Assembly: GCA_021234155.1 (NCBI GenBank)
Contig: JAJEKV010000160.1
Coordinates: forward strand, 723,196 to 787,195
Origin: Isoetes taiwanensis
Lineage: Eukaryota; Streptophyta; Lycopodiopsida; Isoetales; Isoetaceae
Direction of reading: 5' to 3'
Length of the DNA stretch: 64,000 bases
Each line of letters begins with the position of its first letter. Within the stretch, counting starts at the first letter, position 1. The notes beneath the pieces were generated by a model. That model was not told the origin of the DNA. It saw only the letters and a program-made list of their open reading frames with translations, and made no database searches. The position numbers and the translations under genes were made by a program. Of this stretch, positions 44,431-56,809 are shown in pieces.

Positions 44431-46082
44431 TGTGACGTCCCCTACTCGTATACGGTGCACTCACCGTATACAAACAGGAGTTCATCCCCATACCGCTCCA
44501 TGCCGATCTGAGGGCCCTCCACATAACACCGCAAGTGGTGGTTCCGGTTGGGAAGAGTGAAGGGGTCATTTTACCCCGTCTCCCTCAGGGCCTACCTAGC
44601 TGCGGAAGCGTAAACATACATGTCAGTATATAACATAAGCACATATCCACCTCGAAGGGTGGTCCATCACATCTGCATAACAAGGTGAGCACAATACATA
44701 TGGGGAGTTCTACCCAGGGCTCAGACTCAAGGGAATGACTGACGGCTTGGGTCTCCAGAGTTCCTTGCGGACAGAATTCATGGCAATGGATTTGGCTGGC
44801 ATATGGACATGGCATAGGGTTGTCCACTCCATCCGCCCCTCCTGTGCACACTTTGCAGAGTAGGCTGAAAGTGTCGGGACCTGACTGTAGCCCGCTGGAG
44901 GCATAGCCAAAAGGGCTAATCCTGGGTTTCATCCTCCCAGTTCCGATGGGGCAGGAAGGGATCACTCCCTCCAGAGATCTACATGCTGACTCAAGGTGAC
45001 TAGAGGGCCACTTTGCCGTGATTCGGTGAACCTTTGGAAAGTGTACACCACTTCACGGGTGTCGAGTCCATGCCTCACCCTTTTCGGTGGTGAGCCATTA
45101 GACCCGATCCACAATGATCCCTGGTAGGCCTTACACACCAGAGGGATCGTTCAAGAGTCAGGACATGAACCTCCTTCTTAGCCAGTCTGGCCCCTTCACC
45201 CACAACCAGGTGTGGTTCTTGTACACAGGCCGAATCTATAGTGTGCTAGAGAGGCTACTCTAGGAGCATCTACTACCAAGCTTTAGGTCTCTACCCCCCT
45301 TCCCAATACAAGGAGTTCATAGAGATACATCATCCATATACATCACAGAAGAACTAAAGAACTATATCTAATCTACATCATAGAGTTAGGTTCTTTAGTT
45401 AGAGGCTGGTATCTAGAGATCTAGAAGGCTGCTATGGGCAATTTAATAGGCTAAACCTACTGATTCTATGACTAAATTAGGGTTTAGACTATCTAATTGG
45501 CCAAATACTGATCCTTGAGTGGCTCCTCGACTGAGCTCGACCATCCTGGCTGAAACGCTTTCGAATCAAGGGAAACTAGCGGTTGCAATTCTCTCGGTAG
45601 TTCTGGGGGCGGTTTTTGTTTGAGGCTGACCCAAAGCAGTTCCAAAACCCTAGAAACGAAAATTGGGCAAGTTAGGGTTTCCCTCCCTTAATAGACAAGG
45701 GGTTGGCTAGGGTTTCCAATTATCCCCTTTAGGCATGTGGGATAATTGGTAATGGGCCCACTTGCCTTTAATGGCTAGGTGGCAAAATGTGCCCACATGG
45801 AAATGTGTGCCCACATTAATGTGTACATTGGAAAATGTGCACATGAATTGCACCTATGGGTGTGGCCCACTTGGCATCAAGTGTCCACATGGAAATGTGT
45901 GCCCACATTAATGTGTACATTGGAAAATGTGCACATTAATAGTTGCACATATTCCTGGCACGTTGCCCCCTAGGGCTACCCACTGGCTGCGTTAAGCGTA
46001 TTACCGCGGTCGGTCGGGCGGTGTGCGGCGTGTAAAGATAAAGATATCGTCACGGGACCAGATATCGTCCTGGAACGTCACA
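44431..46082 (-). repeat. 5' LTR of the Ty3/gypsy element
   Basis: Right repeat copy, the 5' LTR in element sense. On the minus strand it opens TGTGACGTTCCAGG, the same start as the solo LTR at 46342. Differences from the 3' LTR are mostly short indels and substitutions, many beside CAG, CTG or CG words (for example CCAGCTCC versus CCGCTCC), while long AT-rich stretches are identical. Confidence 0.93.
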
Positions 46083-46341
46083 CGTATTCTGGAATAGGAT
46101 TGTGCTTTGACGTGTAGGCAACAGCTGCCTCTGTTTACCACTTGTAGTATTCTAAAGTGTTTCCTTCTTCTTGACGCCTTCTAATTAGTTATCTTTCTTC
46201 TGATGTTGTGGTTATTTTTCAGCCAAAAGAACGTCATCATATGTCAAACATGCTTGATGGAACAATTACTTCAAATCGTTGTAGCTTTATTAGCAGTAGC
46301 TTTATCTGATCTGCAAACAAAAATGTATGGTAAACTACAGG

Positions 46342-47991
46342 TGTGACGTTCCAGGGGAATATACGCCATAGATACGTATATTCCTGGACCCGTCACTATA
46401 CAAGTCGACCTTTGGTAGCCTTGTATACCTTAGAAAGTGGTAATGGGTGCATATCTAAGTTAATGCTTAACTTAGATAACCTTAGGATAAGGCCCATTTC
46501 CACATGGCCTTATCCTATTGGGCATACCGCCACACGGCCCCATCCTAGAGGTGCCACGTGGCATCCTATGTGGACCCTCACCTATATTGGCTCAAACCCT
46601 AACCCTAGACCCTTTTCCTGACTCTAGCACCTGAACACTCATCTACGCACTCGAAACCCCGTTTCGAGCATCGTTCGTCGTAGCATAGCCTGGTGCAGCA
46701 GCCCCCAAAATGTGTGCATGATCGTAGAGGGAGCACGACTTCGACCACGTCAAGGAGCAATGGAGACACCAGGGATGGGAGGAAGTGCGTCTGGAGCAGG
46801 TAGGTGGAGTAGAGTCCATAGTGGTTCATCTGGAAGTTAGCACTCCAGATGGGTCTGTATGTTGTATCTAGAGAAGAGCCATCCTAGATCCTTTGTTGAA
46901 CATCTTGAACCCTAATCAAGGAACCCTAACTGTAAGTTAGATATGTATGATTAGGTTAAGATGTTCTTATGATGTTACCGTGATATGATGAGATGTAATG
47001 ATGGTTGATCATATTTGCTCCTCTTGTATTGGGAAGGGGGGGTAGAGACCTAGTAGCCTTACTTAGTAATGCTCCTAGTTAGACCCTTTAGTTCCTATTA
47101 TATATGCGGCCTGTGCATAGGAACCCACCGGGCTATGGAGGCTATGATGTGACTCAGCACTACACAACGGGGCCAGAGGCAATGCGGAGGGCGGATCCCT
47201 GCCAAGTGGGGGCTACGGGGGATCCCATAGTGGGCTAGGCTTATGGTCGGTCACTTCGTGTGGGCCGAGCATGGGTCCGACACTTCCTGGGGCAACGGTG
47301 TCGCCCTGCCTCTCAAGAGTTGCAAGTGTCAGCTTGGCTCTTTTTTTGGGGGGTTCAGTCGGGTAGGAATCGTGTGCCGCCACGATTCTCTAGCCGCCCG
47401 AGGAGCCTCTAGACCTCGGGAAGGGGAGATGCAACCCTTCCTGCCTCGACGGACCAAGGAGATGCAACCTGGAGTAGTTCCGACGGGTGATGCCATGGGA
47501 TTACGTATCCGGAAGGCTAGAGTCATGCCAGAGCCTGATTGAGCCCATCTGCAAAGAGTATGCACAGGAGGGGCGAATGGAGTGGTCAACCCTAGCCATT
47601 GTCTATAGCCAGCCCCGCCATTGTTATGACTCGATCTGCTCTACCTTGAGACCTACCCAGTCAGTCGACCTCCTCATGAGTCGGAGCCCCGGGTAGGAGC
47701 TCTCATGTTTTATGGCATATGATTATGTTCTTTGCAGTTATGGATATGTGGATGAGCTACCCTTCGAGGTAGCATGATGTATTGTTATTGCTAGTTCTGA
47801 CGATGTTTATGCTTCCGCTGTGATAGGAGCCCATAGGGGAAGGGCGCGCAAGACACCTTCGTGTCCCCTTCCCGCACTACGGTGATCCTAGAGTGCAGGA
47901 TAGACAGAGGGCCTGTGCGGTCGAGGACCGGATGGGGGATTTCCTACGGAGTACATGGCTGAGAGCCGTATATTTAGTAGGGAGCGTCACA
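46342..47991 (+). mobile_element. Solo LTR, related Ty3/gypsy family, opposite orientation
   Basis: It begins TGTGACGTTCCAGG and ends GCGTCACA, flanked by the 5-bp duplication ACAGG (46337-46341 and 47992-47996). Length is 1650 bp, as for the LTRs at 32244 and 44431. Parts align with those LTRs in reverse complement (for example the AGTCGGAGCCCCGGGTAGGA region), so it is a diverged family member in the opposite orientation. No internal region or second LTR is present, consistent with LTR-LTR recombination. Confidence 0.88.
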
Positions 47992-47996
47992 ACAGG

Positions 47997-50345
47997 AGTA
48001 AAGTTTATAGAATCCATTTGAGAATTGCTTCAAATTGCAAATTGCAATAACAAATCATTTTTTCACCATTGCTTGCGCTGGTCTGTTGTAAGACGTCCAC
48101 TAGACTCTGCAGCAAAAGCCTTTTTGTTCAAGACGACTTGCTCATGTTTACTTTTAGCAAACTATCAAATAAGTTCGTTCATATGCATTTGCTCAAATAA
48201 ATCTACATAATTAAATACAGATATCCTGAGCATGATGGCAGGCATAAAATCTACACATTTAAATGGCCGGTTGTATGGTAAAACTACAGGAGTAATGCTA
48301 TGCTAATGCGTGGCACATAAGCAATAATTGATATCATTGCTCACTTATATTTGATGTCAAAGTATTAATTAAATTCTCTCATGTAGATCATTATCTTAGG
48401 AATAAGTGGTACGTTTCCAACAAAGAAAGTTTAATTAGAAGAGCGGTCAGTCTCAAGAATCCTTCAAGCTTGCTCTATTGCTTTCCTTACATGCAGTTGT
48501 TCCATATTCCATAGTTTGGACCCTGTAAGTCTTTGGCTAAACTTCAATTATGCTGGCAACAATATAGTCATTTTCGAGCTCTAGTCTTTAGCACGACGAT
48601 GGTTGACAATGCATGATCTATACGTTAGTTACAACTAAGCTTTTTTATTACAAATGATGATACCTAATTGGAGCTTTATTTTTCGTTACAAATGATGGCT
48701 AATTATGCATGATCTATATGTTAGTTACAACTAAACTTTCTTATTTCTAATGCCAATACCCTTAGGAACTTACTGATGTGTTATCTTCTTTTTTATTTTG
48801 GGAAGGCTTTGGTTTCCGAGCCAGGGATGCCGCATGTTACGCCGCATGCGGCGTTCCCTCTCCCCCTTGCGGCTCCTATCTCGGTATTTCCCACTCTATT
48901 ATTGCTACGTTTCTGTTCAAATCGTCCATATTCTGCAGCTCTCACGGCTAGGGTTCTCTGTCATGTGTCAAACCTGCTTTGTTGCACCACTACAGAACAA
49001 ATCTGTTTACGTTTACAGGCATCTCAAAGGTGCTTTGGCAAAGGGTAGACGTCATGACCATGCCCTTTTATTTATTTGCAAATGGCTCTTCCATAGCCAA
49101 CTCTGTTGCTGAGAATATCAGGAATGCCACTTCCGAAAATCTATTTTTTTAGAGAAGTGCTCTGTTGTTCGTTCTATATATGTTTATTTGTTTGCACTAG
49201 AGCACAACCTTCAGCAGGTCTTTATATCGAAAGTTGCTCTCCTCTAATTTGTGTTGCTAGAAAATGTGTCTTCTTGCAGATTCCGATTTGGCTCTTGCAA
49301 TTGCAATTTCGTACTTAAAAGAAAGATGTTTCATAAAGAATGCAATAAACATGTGGCTCCTTTTCTGAAGGTTGTGTCCATTGCATTTCAGAAGCATGAT
49401 GCAGATAAATGCAGGAGCATAGGACAGTGCGGGGCTCTTTTCTTCAACCATTTTGTGCTCATTTTTGAAAAGCCTCTATTCTTCATAGTAGAAGAGGTAT
49501 GTGGCTGCCATACGTGCATTGGTGAGGTTTTGATTGTTATAATATGGATTGTGACAAGTTTGTTACTTTTTAATACAGTATCCTTCTAAGAAAGAAGAAG
49601 AAAAAGTGCAGTCTGTAGACTATGATACTGGGAGATCGAAGACAGTGACTTTGCTTAAAGAACATGCTGAGGTACATAAATTGTCTTTATATTGTTTATG
49701 CATTTCCATTTTAAAGAAGAAACTAATAATGTTTTCATTATCACATAGGAATAGAATAGAACAAATTCTTTGACGTATAATGTACCTTTTTGGTGGACTG
49801 TCTAAAAAGCATGTTTCATTAGAGGATTGTGCTAGAAATGAACTCTCTGAAGAGGTACACATACCAAACCATGTAATGTCATTGTAGGGCAATATAAAGG
49901 ATTTGGAGTTTGATTGTTTTCAATATTATGCTTTCGGAATGCTAATATCAACCGTTATACTTTCAAGCCAGATTATTTCTTTCCTCACAAATAAATTGAG
50001 CCACTAACATTTTATTCGTCAAATTCCATAAGGACTAGAAAGCATTGATGTTCATATATGGTCTCTGTTATATTCCTATACAAAATATTACTTACCAGTT
50101 TGGTCCAAGCTTTTCCCTATGATTTCTTGCTATCTTTTTTTAATTTTGCAAGGTTTCTCCTTAACATTTAGAATATTTTGGGCCCTCTTTTGCTCAGGGT
50201 TGCTTTTGCTTTATACGTGATTGCATTTGGAGTCCACCTATATTTACATCTGTAGGTTGTTTGTATTAGGGATTATCTCAGCAGCTGATACAGGAGAACG
50301 CAATTCCTTGGCATCTGAAATTAAACATCTGATTTTCTAATGGCA
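47997..50345. other. Mostly unassigned; possible upstream exons of the oxygenase pseudogene
   Basis: No firm gene. It includes a 16-bp perfect palindrome ACGCCGCATGCGGCGT at 48839-48854. A splice-bounded block at about 49580-49670 reads YPSKKEEEKVQSVDYDTG and ends in a donor-like GAG|GTAC; it may be an exon of unknown origin. Intron-like AT-rich sequence fills the rest. Confidence 0.4.
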
Positions 50346-51470
50346 TCATGCGATACACTTTTGAAATGCTTGAACCGCCCTTTGTTCTATGATGCTGGAA
50401 GAGGTATGCTGGGCTCATAATTAATTATTGTTGGTTCTCTCTTATTATAACTATGGTAATATTAATTGTTCAGGTGGAGCACTTTGAATAATGGGCTCAA
50501 GAAGCTAAAGTAAAGGTCATTTGAGACCGTCTATAATGAAGAACTATGGGGTTGTGCTTGATGACATTGGCATGGAAGGCATGCTTGATCTGCTTATGAC
50601 GAATTCCATTGGTTTGCTGCAAGTATGTTTTTGTCCTCATGTTGCGTTTGTGTCACATGTTTTTTTCCTGTTAGTTTTGGATTCTAAACAAGTTCTGCCT
50701 GGTGCATGCAGTGCTTTTTTGTAACGTTGGTGGTGCAACACTTGATAACCAACATGGATTTGTTGTTGAATACAGTATAGGAAAAGATCTTCCTTGGTAG
50801 GGAAAGATCTTCCTTGGTAAGTAAGGTTGATTTCTGCCTGCTAAGAAACAATCCATTAAGATGGCTCTCATCTATGTGTGTTAAATTGTTCGTGTTTTTA
50901 TTAATTGGATTATTATTTCCATTCTTTATTAGGCTTTCATGTGGATGACTCATAAGTGATGCTCATGTTAATGGTGAAGCCCATCCTGAGGAATTGAACT
51001 TCACTGCAAGTTGGTCATTTTTAAAATTATGATAAGGTCTGGAATTTTGGTTCAACTAGGATGGGTTTATGGTATGCTACATTTTCATGGTGCCAGTACA
51101 ACTGTGACTAAACTTCTCACAGCCTTTGCATGAAGAATTTTACGCACTTAGAAAGCTTTTCGGTTCAAACATTTCAAGAAGCTATAGAAGATGGCAGTGA
51201 TCAGGCTTTAAGGTCAATATTGACAGAAGATGCTCCTGGTGTATACACACTTTTGAATGCTGGAATCATTCTTTTGTTCTATGATGCTGGATGAGGTATG
51301 CTTTAGCTCATAATTAATTATATTGACTTTTTCTTATTATAATTATGGTAATTTTGATTGTTCAGGTGGAGCACTTTAAATAATTGGCTCAAGAAATTAA
51401 AGTAAAGGTCATGAGATCGAATACAATGAGTAACTATAAGGCTGTGCTTGATGACATTGGTATAGGATAC
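50346..51470 (+). pseudogene. 2OG-Fe(II) oxygenase pseudogene (ICU11/PKHD-like), exons duplicated
   Basis: Exon-like blocks with splice signals. Block 1: YTFEMLEPPF and, shifted, CSMMLEE ending at GAG|GTATGC (50346-50402). Block 2: VEHFE-WAQEAKVKV then MRPSIMKNYGVVLDDIGMEGMLD (50474-50622). Block 3: VGGATLDNQHGFVVEYSIGKD (50712-50816). Block 4: GFHVDDS (50933-50955), which holds the HxD iron ligands. A last remnant is LHFHGASTT (about 51085). Then an upstream-type exon appears: QPLHEEFYALRK, FQEAIEDGSDQALRSILTED and GVYT (51118-51280), followed by a second copy of block 2 (51369-51470). The family is nuclear dioxygenases related to Arabidopsis ICU11/CP2. Stops after FE and after VDDS disable it. 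Confidence 0.7.
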
Positions 51471-53345
51471 GGGTCTCGCCCCTTGAGTATTAAAATGTTA
51501 TTTTTTGTCTGAATATAGAAGAACCTTTTTGTTTGAAAGGTTTTATTTGTATTTTATACGTAAGTTCCACATGCTCATAATAACGTCCGGAGCCTCCAAG
51601 TATCGATTTTTCAAGCATTTGTTTTAAAACTTGCAGGTCGGAAAGGAGGAACCCGCTTTTGAACATGCTAACTATGCCGACTATGAATATTATTTGAACA
51701 AGTGATTGTATCTGCGTAGAAGTGCTTACATGTCTTGCCTATGTTTTGTACTTATTACCTTCTAGATATGTAGGAGATGCGTCAACATGCATGTATTCTG
51801 TTTCCTATGCCAAAATAAAACCAGTGACTTATTAGCACGACAATTTGCAAGTAGATGTCTATTGTATTGTTGAGGTCATTTGTTTTAGATCAAATACAAC
51901 TGTTAGTGCCTGCGCCAGCACATGCCACTCAAAGGGCTTAACACCATGGCATATTATGTTGTTCTCTGTAATTTTTGTGGTTACTTTTTTAAGTTCTTAA
52001 TTTATATGCTAATAATATTGCTAGGCATAAACTTCAAGAGAACATAATATGCATGAAGATGGATCTGAATATTTGGTTTTGAGGACAAGCTCACTAAGGG
52101 TTTCTGAATAGCTCATTAGAACTATGCAAATTACTATGTCCTACCTACCACAAACAACTACTACCATGGCACATGTATACAAATACATTGTCTAGACATT
52201 TGGACATAGTCATGTGAGTCATTACATTAATTTGAACTATGTTCCAGCTTTATGGATCTTAATCTTAAAGGGATGTATTGTTCAAGGCAACAACAATGCC
52301 GTGTCTTGCCATGCATGTCTGTATTCAAATTCTGGGGAATAAATCTCTTGGTTGTGCTAGGGTTCAACTCCTTAGAGATTTGTGTCGATGTATTGGGCAT
52401 CCAACATATCATACTATGTCTGCCACGAGATTATGTGACTTTATGTACTTATTTAATATTCCCTACCCAAATTCATTATTTTAGTGCCATGTGTAGACGT
52501 TGCCAACGAAGCCCTTAAATTGTTTTTATCGCCCGTGGACGATAAAAACAATTCTATTCTATTCTTTTTCTTTGTTTAGATGGATATGTTAAAGTATTAT
52601 GTGCTAGTGGCTTAAAAATGCCATGTAATTACAATCGAAATATATGCATCATTTATGCGGTCTTGACAATAAATGGGATGAATAAAAGTTCAAATCGACG
52701 TGCATAGTTGTGAACACATATGCTCAATATGGCGAGTTTTGGGTCTTACAGAATACCTTAGAGTGCTTTTATTTTAAGATAAAGCATTATCTCGAATCTA
52801 CTCTCTATGATAGAAAATTGTCTAATAGAGTTTTGACAAATAGAGTTTTGACAAACTGGTATATTGGTAGCTAATTTAGCATCAAATTGGTCTACATGTT
52901 CAACATATGCTGATTGGTTTGGAAAATATATCATAAGGACTTGCCTATTCCAAAACACATGTCTCTACATGTCATATGCTAATTAACATGCCCAAGGATT
53001 GTACCTCATTTGCTACCAAGAACTACAAACCCCCAAGATTTAACATCATGATTCTCTGAATATAAAGTTTTGTTGTTATCTTTAACTATCCTTTTAGCTT
53101 TGAAGTTTTCAGATTTAGCTACCCTTTTATTCATTCAAGTATGAGCAATGAACCACTTAATACATTGATCCACTCTAAAATAAATTTCACAAAAAAAAAC
53201 ATTATACAAGAAGCAAATCACATCAACACTCACACGCATCAATGTTGTCCTTGGTGCAACACTATAATGCTTTGTTCTCGATTTATGTGTCTATGCACTT
53301 GAAACATATTTTTGCCAAAAATGCATTCCATACATCCATGACAAA
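51471..53345. other. Unassigned region with one strong hairpin
   Basis: A splice-like TTGCAG|GTCGGAAAGG at about 51635 opens a short frame GKEEPAFEHANYADYEYY ending in a stop (about 51703), perhaps a terminal exon of a gene I cannot identify. A perfect inverted repeat AATTGTTTTTATCG...CGATAAAAACAATT with an 8-base loop lies at 52518-52553. Otherwise AT-rich. Confidence 0.4.
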
Positions 53346-53375
53346 TGCCCGGCATCGCCGGGCACGCGTTTCTAG
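53346..53375 (+). mobile_element. Helitron 3' terminus (He4), 5' end not located
   Basis: TGCCCGGC-atc-GCCGGGCA (53346-53364), then CGCGTTT and CTAG at 53372-53375, followed by T. It has the same design as He1-He3 with a different stem sequence, so a related family. I could not find a matching TC 5' end upstream; the element may be long and may include the oxygenase pseudogene. Confidence 0.7.
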
Positions 53376-53420
53376 TTTTTATTATTGTATCATGCATGCA
53401 GTGTAATGAATATTCATAGC

Positions 53421-53543
53421 ATTGATCTGAGCCCTCGGATCGCCATTCTATGCAGGGACGAGCCATTATATAAATACACTCCATATTCGAGGCCAGTTAT
53501 CGGTGTCTTCTCACAACAGAACTTCTCTCATTGCCCATTGCTT
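53421..53543 (+). promoter_or_regulatory. Promoter-like segment, copy 1
   Basis: A 123-bp segment (ATTGATCTGAGCCCTCGGAT...TTGCCCATTGCTT) with TATATAAATA at 53469-53476 and a pyrimidine-rich leader downstream. It recurs at 56810-56932 with about 90% identity by eye. The conserved block with a TATA box looks like a core promoter plus transcription start region; no ORF downstream is recognised. Confidence 0.55.
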
Positions 53544-56500
53544 TTCATCTTCGAGCTTTTCCATTCCTCTCTTCTGTCAGGAACCATTTTCATCCAGATC
53601 TTCTCCTCCTCATCTTTGAGCTTTTTCCCAGTCATATCTTCTGCTAGGAGTTACTTCTCCACGTCAGGATGATCTTTGGAGTTGATCTCTATCTTTATTC
53701 TATTAGAGAACCACTACAATTTGATCTTTACTTCACAAGATGGTTTTCATCTTGGGGCTGTGCATGTTTCTGATGGGTCACATTTGGCAGATGCACTCTT
53801 AAAATCCTGTAAATCATTTGATTTATGCCTGGGTGATTTGCTACTTAGGAATCATTTGGACTAAACGCAGGGTCCGAAATTAGAATTTGCCCATGCCTGC
53901 TTACATTTAAGGCTACCGAAAATATGCAAAATTATAGTGCAGTTTTCTGGGAATTCTTAGAAACTTCTATGAAAATGGCTTGAAAAAATGCCGGGAATAT
54001 TTTTTGGTTATATTTTGGTTATCGGAATTTTTTTAGAATGGCCTGATTTTTTAGGGTCGAAACCCCCAATTTCGAAGCCTGACTACATGGCGAAGAAAAT
54101 CTTTTCGGAGGAAATCCATGATCCGGAAAGTATTCATGAGTGCAATATGATTATTGAATTCGTGCATGACCTTTCTTTTTCTGCTGCTTTTAATCCTTCA
54201 TGCACATTAATTTGTGATTGCTTCTTTGTGCTTCATTATCAAGATTTTTGACGCAGAGTTACTTGTGCTTGTGCGCATTGTGCCTGTAGCTTGATCTTGA
54301 TAGAATCGATTTCTGTTGTGGGACAGATTCCCTTTGGATAAGTAAAAGTTAACAATCATTGCTGGTGGACAGAGAGAGACTCGAGTTAAAAGTGAAATTG
54401 CTTTGGATTTGTTGTAGAGGTGCTTATTTAGTTAGTTTTGTCATCTTGATATTAGCAATCATTACTCTTCTATGCGTCTGATTCCTTGGTATAAATGAAT
54501 AGCAATCAGATGTATGTGAATATGGATTATGAGTCAGAGTTTGGCAGAGGATCATGTTCAAGGCTCAATTTGCTAAAGCGGGAAGCTCTCTGGCTAAGAT
54601 TATGATCGAAATTGTGGGATTGTGATTTTTGCCCAGGCTTTTTCCAATCAATCAATCGGCTCCTGCAATCTGACTGTTCAGATGCCGGCAGCAAGACTCC
54701 TGCAGATCTGCCTCCCGATCTGGCTTTTCAATTCAATCTGCATCTATATTCTCTATTCTGCTTTTTATCTTTTTCCTTATATACTTGGCCGCACCTGGCT
54801 TTTCACCCTTCTATTCCACATGTGTCAATAGATCAACAAATTTCATGTTCGTTCGTTCCATAGCAGCCATAGGGCCAGAGATTCCGTCTATCTCCTCCTA
54901 CTTTTCTACAGAGATGCTCTACTTTTCTACAGAGATCTGTTTCAAAATTTGCTCCATCAAATGCTCTTTCTCCTTTCTGTTTTCTGTCCCAATTCGGCTC
55001 AAGATACAGCTCAATTCTTATATCTTAGTTTGATTATTAATTTGGCTTAAATGCTCTCTAAGGCTTTTAACATTTGTATGGTGCATTTTTTGTATTATGC
55101 ATTCTCCATGCAGAAATTGCACTTCTATACATTTTGTTTTTTCACTGAGCTGTTAGGTTTTTTATCCATATTTGGTTTTGCTTTGCCAGTCATGGCTTTT
55201 ATGATTTTCAATGAGATTCGACATTTGTTCGGCTATATGTTGCCATTATTTATTTGCTGGCTAGTCTTCATGTCAATGGTTTTAGGTTTGGACGAGCCCA
55301 TTGGGATGGGGTATGTAGTTTTTTCAAAAGCTTCACATATTATTAGGCATGATAGTTGTCATCCACTTGGAAAGATCTAACGAGTTCATAAGATTTGTAG
55401 AAGGGCATTATGACATTGAATTTTGGATCTTCATGTGTGCTTCTTGATTTTCTCATCCATATTTTCTCGAGCACTTTCATCCTCCAATTTTTTATATTCC
55501 CTTTGTTAACCATGTCTTATGATGAAATTAATGGAAACATTTTTGGCATTGTATGGTGGCTACTGTATCTGCCTAGATACATGCATCTTTTCTTTACATT
55601 TAATGATTTTTATTCTATTGGAATTGGCTCTTTATCCTGAATTTTTAAATTGACTATTCTAGCTTATACAGAGATATGTCATATCCTACATGTTTCTTGT
55701 TTTTTCTAAATTTCTTTTAGTTGAGTGTTCGATTGATGAACTTGCCCCCAGGCTCTAGATTGGGAAATGCCACAGCCATTTTTTTTGGACCATTGTTTCA
55801 GGGGTTTTGTCTTGGGTTTTTTGGTTAGGTTCCGAGCTTAATTATTTTTTGCCCTTGTTCTTGGGGATTGGAATTTGTATTTGCATTTGATCTCATGCTC
55901 AGACAACATCATTCAATTTTGCTTATTGGAACCCTTCTATACTATCATATACGTGCTCATTTACAAATATTTGTTTGAATTTACTTCCCTTACGTTTGCT
56001 CCTCTATATGTTAAACCCTACGTTTTCTCAACCTATTGAACTCATGCATCAAGATTGTTATTTTGGATTTCTTACGGTATTTTTGTTTTCCAAGCGCATC
56101 TTTATTTTTCTTTATGTATAGCTTGTGTTGTTTATTTTTCTTTGTTTGCTTCTTTAATGCATTCTGTGCGCATTTCATGGTTTTCCTGGAATGGAGCAGA
56201 GTTCATTATGTCATTCGGGTAATTTGTCCTTAATGTTCTTTCATAGTTACGGATTTTGATGCTATTGACATGGGTTGTAAGTTGCAACTTTGAGCTATTG
56301 TTTTCTGTTGGAACATGACCTTGATCAAAGTTCTTTTAATTCATGACTATCTCCCTCTATGAAGTTGATCTTGACCTTATATAGGACATTTACTTATTTT
56401 TTCTAATTTCTATATTGGCATGAGGTCTATTGAGAACTGCGTCTGATTTCTACGTGTACTTATCATCTCCTCGATCCTTCTTTGGCCGGCCCTCTTTTTT

Positions 56501-56809
56501 GCACCTCTCCCTCCTTTCTTCGCCTCTCGTGGTGGAAGCATTGTCTCCTCTCTATCGGCTTGGATCCGTCACAATACGGTACATATTCTGCTCGTCGCGG
56601 TGGAGCCTGTGCAGCTGCAGCCCGGAGGGTCCCACATGATGTTGCTCGTGCCCACGGTCGCGGGCGCTCCTCTTCCCCTCACTCTTGCTACGTGATTTGC
56701 GACTCGACTCAACACTTGGATGTTTCTCAATGGCTTGGCTTATAGCTAAGGAAGTTCTCTGGTAGTCGCCCAGTTTTTGCGTTCCTTGCGAGTCCCTTAC
56801 CAGAATAGA
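53544..56809. other. Unassigned, intron-like T-rich region
   Basis: Long T-rich sequence resembling plant introns or 5' leader introns downstream of the promoter-like segment. Short frames (53676-53864, 53988-54251, 55051-55380) are hydrophobic, and I recognise none. No tandem arrays stand out. Confidence 0.4.
56770..56806 (+). repeat. 37-bp direct repeat, left copy
   Basis: CCAGTTTTTGCGTTCCTTGC... through ACCAGAAT. The same 37 bases, with one visible difference, recur at 57658-57694. Between them is a 0.85 kb segment that starts with the second promoter-like copy. Confidence 0.85.

Larger units (their letters stand above)
32244..46082 (-). mobile_element. Ty3/gypsy chromovirus carrying extra ORFs, including a CenH3-like one
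   Basis: Seen: direct repeats of 1665 and 1652 bp bound the element, both beginning TGTGACGT and ending ACGTCACA, with a 5-bp target duplication CGTAT at 32239-32243 and 46083-46087. On the minus strand the order is 5' LTR, primer-binding site, two extra ORF modules, gag, protease, RT, RNase H, integrase, chromodomain, polypurine tract, 3' LTR. Integrase following RT-RNase H and a C-terminal chromodomain place it among Ty3/gypsy chromoviruses. At 13.8 kb it is long for the group, mainly because of about 4.5 kb of extra sequence between the primer site and gag. Several frames are broken, so this copy is probably not autonomous. Confidence 0.93.

Noticed and set aside
46593-46613. AAACCCTAACCCTAG as interstitial telomere repeat
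   Set aside because: Only about two repeat units inside a solo LTR; too short to be telomeric.
48839-48854. GC palindrome as Helitron terminus
   Set aside because: No CTRR-T at the expected distance on either strand.
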